Positions 45,906-56,944 of a DNA stretch of 64,000 nt are shown here, piece after piece (within the stretch, counting starts at the first letter, position 1; each line of letters begins with the position of its first letter). The stretch spans positions 4,614,289 through 4,678,288 of the forward strand of contig NC_031479.1 of assembly GCF_000006565.2 (NCBI RefSeq). The letters are read 5' to 3'. This DNA is from Toxoplasma gondii ME49 (taxonomy: Eukaryota; Apicomplexa; Conoidasida; Eucoccidiorida; Sarcocystidae). The translations under genes were made by a program, and so were the position numbers. The notes beneath the pieces were generated by a model that was not told the DNA's origin, made no database searches, and saw nothing but the letters and a program-made list of their open reading frames with translations.

Positions 45906-47468
45906 ATGGCGAGGACTAGAGTTGATCCATTGCTTCGGGGCATAACGGTGGCTTCAGTTTTGGTCGTCACCTCGCTCATTTCTTGTGTTGTTGCGACGGG
46001 TACGCAAGAGGAGGCTGCTATACCATGCACGTGCACGATTAACGCTGCTGCAAAAGGCATATCAGTTTCAGTCGACGTGACAAAGAAGAGAGCCTCGTTT
46101 GTGTGCGATACGGACATAGCATACGTGTGGACAAATCCAACCACCAACGAGGTCACCACTTAATTCACCACGACACAACTGAACAAGACGGCATCCCTAG
46201 GCATCCTCTTTGGAAAGGGGTCAAAACTCTCTGTCACTGGTCAACAGAGGAAGGCCCTTAAAGGCAATGCAGCAAAAGCAATGTTGACAGTGGGAGCGAT
46301 GCCGCCTACAACAACGACCATATACTTCGCGTGCGGCACAGAAGCACAAAAAGTTACAGATTCAGGCGGAGTGTCGGCCAGTACAGATGAACGGGAAAAC
46401 CGTTCGGGACTGGAAGATCAGAGCACGAGTTTACATGGAGACAAAGACCCAGGAGGAAATGGACAGAATGGAGGGGCCCCAGGGCCTCCTTCAAATGCCA
46501 ATGTGAATCGCGAGGTCGGTCATCAGAACAACAATCCATCACCAGATCACTGCGTTGTTACAGTGAAAGTACCTGCGGACCCAAAAATAGCCAGTAAGTC
46601 TAACATCAATGTGTACTCGACCTTTGGGGTGTCTTTCGGTATATCGACTGGTGGGACTGTGACTCCTAACGTTCTCCTCAATGGCTACCTTGATGCATCT
46701 ACTATTGTAAACAGTGACTGTTTCGAGAGCCTTGAACACTAAGTACACTTTCTTTGTACACCCCGTGCATTGCACAATCCGTGCACAGCTAGACGGTGCG
46801 TACCATTTCCTCTGGACAACACAAATTTATATCGGAGGGGCCTAGTGCGCCAAGCAATGGGAAGATGTTTCCAAGTCATACCAAGGGTCCTAAAAGGAGA
46901 GTGCAGTTTGCTCCGACAGCTACAAGTTGTGACAGAGTGCCCTTAATAGATATTTATCTCATTCCCTTGTATGAACACGGGAATTGTCATTCGCGTGGTT
47001 GTTCTGGTTCTCCTCACGTGTACCTGCAGCCTGCAATATTAAGAAAAAGGACATGAATCTGCAAATCACTAGCGAAACAAAGAGCGTTTCGTTCCAATGC
47101 GACACGCCTATCTCCACTCTACTTCCTCAAGACCCTTCAGATTCGATTTTCGATGAGTCCAGCAAAATCTCTTTGAAGCTGTCCGAGAAGCTGCCGTCAG
47201 CCAAGTTGGCGACAGCAGCGACTGGTGGCTACTCATTCAGTGTGGAGGAGCTTCCTGAGACTGAACAAACACTCTGTTACAAGCGCTGTTCTCCTGCTGC
47301 TAACAAGAAGGAGCTGCAAACCGAGGAAGATAATGTGTCCACTGTCAAGATCAAAGTGGCGGCTATGGATCCCGTTAGCGATGCTTCGGCTTCTGTGGCA
47401 ACAGTGTCGTTGCCTGTCTAGCCTTTGGTGTGGTTATTTCGTCAATCTTCTCTACGATCTCTTTTTGA
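45906..47468 (+). pseudogene. SRS pseudogene with stop in domain 1 and frameshift in GPI tail
   Basis: Exon 1 45906-46593, exon 2 from 47030, intron 436 bp with intact sites (CCA|GTAAG; CTGCAG). A TAA at 46161-46163 stands where the third domain-1 cysteine belongs (EVTT*FTTTQLNK against xxCYT in other copies). Domain 1 also has a roughly 70-residue charged Asn/Gly/Ser insertion before the last strand (CVVTVKVPAD). In domain 2 two of six cysteines are serine (FDESS, NVSTVKI). The frame stops at 47421, but a one-base shift recovers the hydrophobic tail (LAFGVVISSIFSTISF) to a stop at 47466. Several independent lesions show it is long inactive. Confidence 0.83.
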
Positions 47469-50400
47469 AACCTCTTTCGCTACGGCGTGGCAAGTCACTA
47501 CAACGCCGAGAGCACTACTTTGGCGGCAGGACAAGAGGGGTGCAGGTCATGGTCAGCCGGTATTTTGGTTTCCCCTAAACAGATGGTGGGCGAGTACTTC
47601 AGTATGTCCGTGGATATGCTTGCTAGAGAGCTTAGTCGTCTCTTTGACGGTTTTCCATGGTATAACGAAAAATCCTTCATGGAAAGTGAGGTGCGTCTCC
47701 AACATCATACGAGATGGAGAAAGCGCAGCTTGTCGGGTTTTTGTGAGTCCCCGATGCAGTCACCTTGATCATAGGGATGCAACATATCAACTTGGCAACA
47801 GCGAATTCGCCAGGGGCGTTGCATGGAAATTTTCTTATGAGGATACATTTGTGACAAGATGCTGTGCACGCTCTGATCTCGGGAGTGAAGCGTCCAGTCA
47901 CGCCGTATACTACTCTACCTTTAGACGTGCTTCTTCGGTCTGGATTTCTGTATATAAACAAGATTATGTGCATCAATCTGCATGACAAAGTGTATCACCA
48001 GCTGTCGTTGTTCTGTTAAAAAGTGGATCGTGCACCCGTGGACGATTTCGAAAAAGGGTTACTCTTGCAAAATGTGAAGGCAGACCCGATGTTCGATGGA
48101 AAAGAGATGCCTCTTTTGAGTCTGGTCGGCGGATAGATTTCTGTGGTAAATCGTCTCGCCTTTCTGCGACGGTTTTCTGGATGGTAGGGACATTTTTCCG
48201 CTCGCCAAACAGAAAATTATCTGGCGCGATCTGGTGTGGAAAGTACCCGGTCAGACCTCTCAGGCGCTTCAGACGAGCTTCTATCTGCGGATCAGATATG
48301 CTGCGGAAGTCTCAGGAGAAACTGAAACATCCTGTTTATTCTACACGGCCCTTTACCAAGCACTGTCGAAGGCGTATCGCAATATGTGCCGTTCGAGATA
48401 AAGTTCAGGTTTCACTCCTTCAGTCCCTATGTATTCCTGTGTAACAGTGATAGAATACAGTTCTGGAGTAGCTGAATGAGGGTTTTTATCTCCGTGACAG
48501 GATAACCGAGCGGTGTCGTTCTGAAATGGCATCAACGAGACACACTTCAGCTCATCCACAACTAGTATCACAAAGCGATACATATTTCCAAAGATAAACA
48601 TGCAGTTACTTTATGTAATAATGAACTGGGTCACGTAGTGAAGGCGACAAAATGTGTTGCTACAGTGCATCAGTTACAGGATTCTACGATTGTTTCGGGG
48701 TCGGACATGGCCTTGGTGGTTGGGAAGAAGCTGAACAATATCAAGGGCTCTATTTTTGTTCCTCTTCAATGACACACGTTGGTGAATAGTTTCAAACTGC
48801 TAACACCACTATCGACGTCGACACCCTCATCGCGATGGTAAAAGTATGGATCTCAGAAACATCTTTCTCTCCTCTCACTTGGTTACCTGCTCAGCGCCAA
48901 ATTCCTGGGCCTAGCCAGCTGCCTGTCAAGTTCTCACAGTTTTGCCTCGTTTGCACCTGTTTCGTGAATGCCGCATTCCGCCGACGTGTCCGACGAACGC
49001 TTGGATACCTGGAGCTCTGGTGCATAAAAACCACGCATGCGTCTTGATTTCCCCAGTCTCTCCAATAAAAGTCAACGCAGGTTGATGGCACGTTCATGTA
49101 GTCGAAATCCCATCAAAACCACATAATAGTGTCCTCAAATTGCCTTTAGTTTTACTAGGCAGTGGCGTCAGCATTCGGAAGAGGTGGCTCACGAGTGTCA
49201 GGGTCAGGCGACGGCTAACAAGAACGGGCAGGGGATGTCCCCGTCGTCAGGTGAAGAAAAACGTGCAAACATGTAAATGTGTGTGTATTCCCGGCCCTAG
49301 ACTGAATGTAGCCACAAGTCTTCTAGATTGTGGTCCAGCTGTGTTTTTAGGTTTGCGAATACACAGTGCGTCTTGTCACGAGCATGGCCACAGTGCATAT
49401 TGTCACGGACGATCTACAGGCATTGCATACTGGTTCCTTATTTTACAGCAAAGCGGGCGTATGTTTACGTACACGATCCGATAAAGCTATTGCAGTTGTG
49501 TGCAGACACAGGGAGGGAAGCAGATAAAGGAGGAAACGGAAGTTGAGCGGTGGAACGAAAAGCACACGTTGGAATTCGTAATCAGATTACGGTGTGATGC
49601 AAACATGCCGGCCACTCCGTGGCACCTGTCTCTTAAAAAAGAAACACAATGCTTGTCTCACGCTTCACGTGCGCTCCCCCTTCTCTGTTTCGCCTTTTTT
49701 AAACTGTTATTAGAAAATTACGAAAATTGTCTCGGGTAATGTACCCAAAAGGGCAGCGAAGATAGACCAGGGTCCAGAAAAAGACGCGCACAGGCTAAAC
49801 TGCAGACGGGTTTGCTCAAAAAGCTGCTCCGCCTTTGTTTCTGTTGGGTTTCGCCCCTTGTGTCTGCCATGCTGCAAGTACGTAAGTCGCTTTTCGCGCT
49901 CCCAACCTTTCCAGTTGTCTCGCTTTTTTAGAACAACCAATTGGTAACGTTATTGTCGTGACCTGCACTTAGCGTGAGGCATCGCCATCGTGTTTTAAGT
50001 CTAGTTTGCCAGCTACAAAAGGTCTCTTCCCTTCATTGTCGTGTTTTTCTTTGGTCCTACCGAAGCGAGCGGCTCTTTCTACGCTGTACTGAGTGTTTGG
50101 GTTCGTGTCCCTTTCGTAGTGTAGCGTGTACGGGTTTTATTGTATGCCTTCAGTGCAAATGACTGGCAAGTAAGCCTACAAGTACACGGGTCTGTTACTT
50201 CTGTGTCATGTTTTTTGTTGTAGCGAAAGTCTCACCTTGTACAGTAGGTGTCCTCTGCGTCCCCTGCAACTGCACGACTCAGTGGGTCTACTCCGCTATC
50301 TTTCCTTCTGCCATTCATCTTCGGAGCCTCGAAAGCAAACAAGTTCGTGTTCTGCCTGATATCTAGTCTTCACCTGGCCTTGAACTTGTTTTTTCTGTCA

Positions 50401-50770
50401 ATTTGTTAAGTTGCCTGGTTGAGGGCCACAGTCGCCAGTGCCGTTCAGCTTGTAAAGGCCTATCCCAGTTTTTCAGTTTTTTGCATTGCCTGACGCTTAA
50501 TGAAGCGAAATCCTTGTCCGTCCTCAGTCTGCAGTCTGTGGAGGGTATGCTGTTTCATTAGCCTCCGTAAAGAGCAACCTGCCATTGTTAGGTGGCGGAA
50601 TTAACCATACTGCGATCCAAGACCGTAGGAGTTTGGCCTTTCCAGCACTACCAACTCCAGGGGAGTAGACGAGATAAAAGAGAAGACTCCAGTCCATCAG
50701 ATGTTCTTCTGGTAGCCGCATTCGTTCTTTTTTGCTCCAACCAAGACGTGCTCCGCCACGGACAGTGACC
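47469..50770. other. Long stretch with no confident gene
   Basis: From the end of the SRS array to the CHMP1-like gene. Open frames are short and unconvincing in composition. No further SRS domain, tRNA or repeat array was recognised. Confidence 0.45.
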
Positions 50771-53700
50771 ATGGGGAATAAACACTCTGTGATCCCGTTG
50801 ATTTTTGACATGAAGATCAAAGCAAGAGAACTGGTGAGTACTGCAGCGAAGTCTACAGACGAAACGACGTAAAAGATGTGGTTCATGTCACTGCGAGGTG
50901 TCAACCAAGACAACACTGATGCGGCGGTGATAGGTTTGAAGGAAAAGCTTGGCAGAAACAGAAATTTGCCATGCTAGTCAACAAGGACTCTACCCTTCTA
51001 TTAGCTTCTGCTTTTGTGTACTCCATCGTTGATGGGACAAAGATACGCGTCCATATTATCCACTTGCCATAAATAGAGAACACACTTCTGTATAAGTTCA
51101 CAGCTTTACCGATGTAGAGGAGCCCGATGGGTTTCGTTACCTACCGCTTTGCGTCTTCTGTTTCAGTTGTGAAAAGCTCCCTGTATTCCTACGGGTTGTC
51201 GATGTGCCGTCTTGGGGGGGCCGTTTTCGCAGAAACGTCAGAGCGAGAGGTGTTACCGGGAGAGCGAGGGAGAGAAGGGGAAAGTGAAGGCGGCGCTGCA
51301 GAAGAATAACAGCGAGGGCGCAAGGTGAGGCTAGAGCAGGGGAGATCGATAAGATGTGAACCCTAAACCATACATGGCGAATCACAGAAGTAGATGCATT
51401 GCAACATACATGATCTGCTATGTACAATGTAAGTCGTCACATGTACAAATATGCTCACACGCGAGTATATCGCTAATTTGTTTGCCAGGGTTTTCGCACA
51501 GAATTTTATTCGAAAGCAGCAGGAGGGGCTTCATTGCTTGCAGCTATCATCGAAGCTCGATGCGGTCGCCTCTCGTCTGGACGCTGCCCACCGGTCTCAA
51601 CAGGTAAATTTGGTACATGGGTGAATCAAGCCGCTGTCACGCCGGCAAGGTATTATGAACTGCACTTCTGGAAAAAATACAGTCCAGTGCAGAAGTTCAT
51701 GCAAACATATTTACAAAGATATCTGTATATGCGTATGTATATGCAGAAAGACACCCCTCTAGATACAAGTTTTTCTAGCCCTTTCAGACTGGCATTGTAT
51801 ATTCACATATGCGTGAATACGAGTGCGACTGTCTCGCTGACTGTCAATTGCGAATCACCTTCTGATAGTCCCGCGTATTACGGAAGGCTTTCCCCTCACT
51901 GCTGAAGTCAAGAAAACCCAAAAGACAACCTCACAAGATCTCAAGCGATTAATGAACTTTTCCCCGATGTAGATAAGACGGTGACACCATTTCTGGCCAA
52001 AGTTATCTGCAAATAACATGCGTGTGTTCTCACTCTTGCAAGCTGTCGAACACAGAGAGAACAAAGCAGTACTGTTATGACACAGTGAAGAAGACTGCAA
52101 ATGGGTGTAGGGATATACTTGATTACAGCAGCTTAAAAACGTCATTCACTTTCTAAGGAGTAATCCGGTGTCACTGCGTACACATGGTATACTTGCTGAC
52201 AGCGTCGCGTGCACAGGAGTATGATTTTACGTATACTCTTAGAATATTTAAGTAGACTCGACGAGGCGAAGACATTCCTCGATTATTTCTTCAAAAACAA
52301 TATGTCATTCATCGGTTATCTGGAGTCGGTGTTTGTCAGATGAGCAAGCAGATGAGGTCAGCAGCTTACGGATTGTCGAATGCATTAAGGACTTTAGATG
52401 GCGGCACCTCTCTGAGGCAGATGGAGGAGTTTGCGAAACTGTTCGATGATCTGGTGAGAACTGTCCTGTACAAGAAGTCACTTTGAGTGGTTTCCTCTTT
52501 GTTTCAACTTCTGCCACAAATATATCCGCGGGAAGGACATAGGAGACTTGCGTGAAGCCACTTTTTGCACTGCCTTCTCTCGTGTCTTTCCTTTCTTCCG
52601 TGTCCATGTCTCTGCAGCAGCTCCCACTATTAGCAAGATTGAAACTGATCTCTGCCCTGTAACTTGTTCGCGCGTGGATCGAGGTCTTTTTCGTATGAGC
52701 CGCTTGTCTGTGTGTGTAATGAACTCCAACTGGTTCCCTCGTCAGGATGTACGGAGCGACTCCGTATCGACTCTCCTCGATGCCTCAACATCCACATCAA
52801 TTCCTCTGGAGCAAGTAGACGACGTTCTTAAGCACGTGGCGACCGCCGCGAAAATCCACATGGAGTGTGGTGAGCACTTGCAAACATTCATGTTAGAATT
52901 GAATCGTGATTTCTCGAAGTCAGTAGAAACCTTCGAGAGGCTTCTGATCTTTGTTGTATGATTGCCACAAGAACATGCACTCGCTCTCCGTTAAAAGAAC
53001 ACATTTTACAGGGGGTGTCTTCCGCAACTTAAAGGTAACAGACTCAGCTTTATGGAAGCTGAAGGCATTGATCGGTCAGCATGCTGCTCAACGATCTACT
53101 CAAATCTAGTTGTAAGCAAACATGCGCGGGTACTAGAAATAGAGAGAACAAGAAGTGGTGTTAGCGAAATCCGAAGTGTGCTGCCTTGCTTTTTCAGCTT
53201 GTTGCGTTTTTGAAATAGAAAAACAATTTGGTCGTGGAAACTCTCCCTTCAACACACTGCAGCGCGCGGGAGCTCCACCTACAATACCCTGGCTACGAAT
53301 GCGGACATGGTGCACAATCATCGCAAGCTTTGTCTTTCTTCCCCTAAATAAGAGTTTCTGGACGCAGCGTAGCTCTCTACCTTTTCTATTTCCGTGTTTC
53401 TAATCCTCGTTTCTAGATGAAGATCGCCGAACACAAATGGATCGTACACTTCCAAAAAGCTTGTTCCATGCCGCCGGCTAATTTATCATATTCTGTTTGT
53501 TTTCTTCCTCTCTTCGCAACATTCGAAGAAGATTTCTCACAGACAAGCGCCTCGCTGACACTGAAGAGACAAGAACACGTAGGACCGATCGCATCTCCCG
53601 CTTTCGGGCAACACCCAATAAGCTACAACACAAGCAAACGTGAATCAGATAAACGGCTTCCTGTTTCTGTATATGAGCGACATCCCATTGCCGTGGGCAC

Positions 53701-53848
53701 CGCTGCGGACCCTTTCAAAGAGATCAACTCCATAGTTGGCAGAGGTGAACTCCCGTCTTCACCAGGAGATTCAATAGGTTCATCCTGTGGAGGCGTAGGA
53801 CTGATGCCTGCACGAGTAAGCTCTCGCCTGGTCTCAATACATTCGTAG
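50771..53848 (+). CDS. CHMP1/Vps46-type ESCRT-III protein
   Basis: Six exons: 50771-50833, 51233-51324, 51489-51603, 52340-52453, 52746-52869 and 53529-53848. All are GT-AG with matching phases, giving 275 residues against about 196 in human CHMP1. The start is [17 protein letters not shown] at 50771. Collinear CHMP1 landmarks follow: [61 protein letters not shown], then [22 protein letters not shown] proteins form membrane-remodelling filaments; CHMP1 recruits Vps4 and acts late in abscission and endosomal sorting. The C-terminus [12 protein letters not shown] resembles a MIM1 Vps4-binding helix. The last exon has a roughly 85-residue disordered insert before it. MGNKHS is a plausible N-myristoylation signal, unusual for CHMP1. 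The exon 6 acceptor could also be three bases later. Confidence 0.88.
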
Positions 53849-56800
53849 GCACGCCTACACAGAAAGAAAAGGATCCCTGCCAGAAAAGAACCGTCCTGGA
53901 AGAACATTATTCTTGATATAACACTGCAATCTTCTCTATGTGCGGTAGTGATTGCAACACAGATACTGTAGAGCGAGCTGTGTTCACCACGTGTGAGGGA
54001 CATTGTATCACCAATTGAAGGCCGAGAGCTTTTTGCGTCTTCACTAGGTGTCAGAATATGCCAACCGTTTCTCATTCTGCGTCTGATGCACTAAGTTTTA
54101 GCCATCGGGAATTCGCTCCATTGTCATTCGCCATAGGCAGAATGAGTTGCTGTCAAGCAGTTTCCGTGTCACATTCGCATTGTTGCTAACAAAAGCAGAG
54201 TTTGCTGTGTGTCGCATGCACGCAGATCTGGGGAGGTAGTCCATCACCGGCATCGCATCATCCTCAACTTTAACAGCACATAAGCTCATGAGCGGGAAAG
54301 TACTCTACCACCGAGTAGCAAGGTCGACTGCGTCACAGATGTTCTATGGACCCTTTCATCCTTCTTCGTTCCCTCTCTTTTCTCTTATTCGTTCACTTTA
54401 CCTCGAGATTTTGCCAAGATTTCAGAACTGACAAAACAGTGAAACCGTGTATTTCTGTTCGCCCCTTCTGCATCTCCGCGTGGCTCCTGCCTGTTTTGCC
54501 TATCTGTGCACGTTGAAAACATAACCCGGCTGGCCACACCGTATTTTAGATCCCTGTCGAAAGCGCAACTAGACTTTTTGACTATTCTGTTCACGTTACT
54601 TGCGATGGAAGAGGGACCGAAAGTCGTTTCTTGCTACAGTCGAACCGAAACCATGGCAAGATACCCGCGAGACACAATCAAGTTCTTTTCGAGCCCAAGA
54701 GGCTCGCACACGCCCTGCATTGCCTAGAAAACCTCTACGACGAAAGAACTTCCTCGATCGAACAAAAAGCATAGCGATCCTCCTGCTCCTAAGTGCGTTT
54801 TTGCTCACAACCAAAATAACGGACAAACGAGTAAAGGAGAAACAAGAGGAAAGATAAACAAAATACTCTTTTTCTCCCAGTTCATACCCACTACCCTCTC
54901 ATCCCCCTCTCCAGCAGTAGCACATTCTTTAGATTACCTTTCCTTCGCTTGGGTGCGAGACGTCTGTTGGGTTCAAAAGCAACGAGACTTCGTGTTAGAA
55001 AGCATGAGACCCATCTGTGTGATTGCTAGAACATCGTGATGCGCACAGCTTATACGGCCACCGCACTGGACCTAGGGCGCGAATCTACACAGAGGAGAAG
55101 CAATAATAGTGAGGAACAGCAGAACAGTGGACTACAACGAGAAAGAAGCACGAGGCCAGAAAAGGAGGGAGTCGAAGCAGACAGAGGGAGAAAAGGTTGA
55201 AGAGTCAGGGCATCTCTGTCTTTCTTGCGGTTTGCCGTTCTACCGTTTGCGACCAACAGACGACTCCAGAACGCCAATGACGGAAGCCTTGCTTCGCCGT
55301 TGCACATACCATCTGATATCTTGCTCTTCCCCATAGTTACCATCCCACAAACAGATATTACTTCAGCCACTAAGATGATGCGGAGATGCTCGCCTTTGCT
55401 ATCGTGTCTTTTCACGGCAGAAGACGCGGAGGAGTGTGGAAGGTCGCAAGGGGGGGGGGGCAGTTTTGGGGGGGGGACTGACGGCTGTCTGTCCCAGAAG
55501 TTCAATTGCATCTTTTTCCCATCTTCTGGTTATTCCGTTTCTGAACATTTTTCCAGAGGCGAAACCGAGTTTTTCTTCTCTCTTCACCGAATTTTTGCTT
55601 CACACTGCATGGAAGTGAAGCAGCCGGGTCTCCTTGCTTCTAGTCTCGTCTGGTTGCTAGCTTGCTGCTCTCCAAAACATGCGCTTCGCCACGAAGCCAG
55701 AATTTTTTCACTTACATTTTCGTGCACCAACCAGTTTCTGTGTGCGCCTTCAAGCTGCAAAGTGGTTGGCCTACACACGATCCCGCTTTTAATTTCACCT
55801 TCCGTTCTTCCTGTTTCCCCTGGTTTTCCGCGTCATCTGACCATTCATCATTCGCGTGAGAGGACAGCCCAATTAGCGTTCTCTCAGAGGCCAGCTGTGT
55901 GACTTCCACGTCTGTGTGGACGGACGGCAAAAAGATAATGTACCTCTTTGACAAAGCAACTGTATAAACACAGTGTGTCACACCATATCTAAATCTGACT
56001 GTTCAGAAGACACACACTTACGTCGACAACTATATGTGGGTATAAAGAGGTTTGCACATTTTCCTCATGACGCCCACCATCCCTCTTCGGTGATACGAGA
56101 TACATCGTACCAATCCAGAGAGCTGTCCGTGAATCGTCTCCAGACCCAACGCTCGGGGGCGCACTCTTGTCCACGCGTGTGTGCTCGAGTCTTGTGCGTT
56201 TCGTTCGCCCTTATATCCGTTCTTATCTTCGGTTGAAAACTGGTTTTGGTTGTGTGCCTGTTCCTGAATGTAATGCCAGAAAACGGACGGTGGACGTGAC
56301 GACAGTCATTTCTCCTAACAGATTTCGAGTACGAATGTCTCCTGGGCAACTATGGATGTCAACAGTTGGGCCTCGGTTGCATGTTAAAATAGTTCTACCA
56401 GCCCCGTCTACCTGCGCTGGCGCAAGGTTTTGTCTGTGTGCGTGCATTGGGATGTCGGACACATGAGTTGGCGACATCGAGAAAGATTATACCATTTCTT
56501 GGAACCTAAAAAGACGTGGGGCGGTTCAGACGCTGGGTGAACTTCTTTGGTCCGTGGTTGTGATGAAAGACCTCTGCCACAAGCAACAACGTTCGACGTA
56601 AAGCCACTCGAAATTTGCTTCCGGGAAACATCGCGGCTCTCTCTGCGTGTAATTACTTGGACATCCGGTGCTCACAATCTTAAAGAACAGACAAGGAAGC
56701 GCTAATCCGTCCGCCCTCCCATGGTCTACTTTCGCGTCTTGCTGCCCTGAAGTGCCCCATGGAGACTTTGCTGTTCAGCCGCCTGTGAAGGTTACAGCGT

Positions 56801-56944
56801 GACGAAGAATCAGCCGTCGAGAAAGCCATCTTCCTGTTTCTACGCTGAGCATACACGCTGTGAACGACCCGAGTCTTCCATTCAAAGTGCGTTTCCCGGA
56901 GAGACGGATGACGTTCAGCGCATCCCGTGTCCGCGATTTCAAAG
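53849..56944. other. Long stretch with no confident gene
   Basis: Minus frames at 54289-54098 and 54075-53849 look partly protein-like, but the latter is antisense to the CHMP1 last exon beyond 53848. The plus frame 55225-55902 is Ser/Phe/Pro-rich and looks like untranslated leader. G-runs at 55449-55476 lie inside it. I support no gene here. Confidence 0.4.
55449..55478 (+). repeat. Two poly-G runs
   Basis: Two runs of nine or more G separated by a few bases. Comparable runs of C occur at 3932-3940 and 36380-36392. They may be slippage-prone or able to form G-quadruplexes. Confidence 0.6.

Noticed and set aside
53623..54075. Minus-strand frame resembling a single-pass membrane protein
   Set aside because: Its 3' half is antisense to the last CHMP1 exon. 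The plus reading ends in a MIM-like helix and matches phases with five upstream exons, so it is preferred.
55050..55511. Minus-strand open frame of 153 codons
   Set aside because: Low-complexity Leu/Ser/Pro composition overlapping the same G-rich tract; no ATG context or domain evidence.
55225..55902. Plus-strand open frame of 225 codons
   Set aside because: It contains poly-G-coded glycine runs and a Ser/Phe/Pro-rich pattern typical of leader or intergenic DNA, with no splice or domain support.
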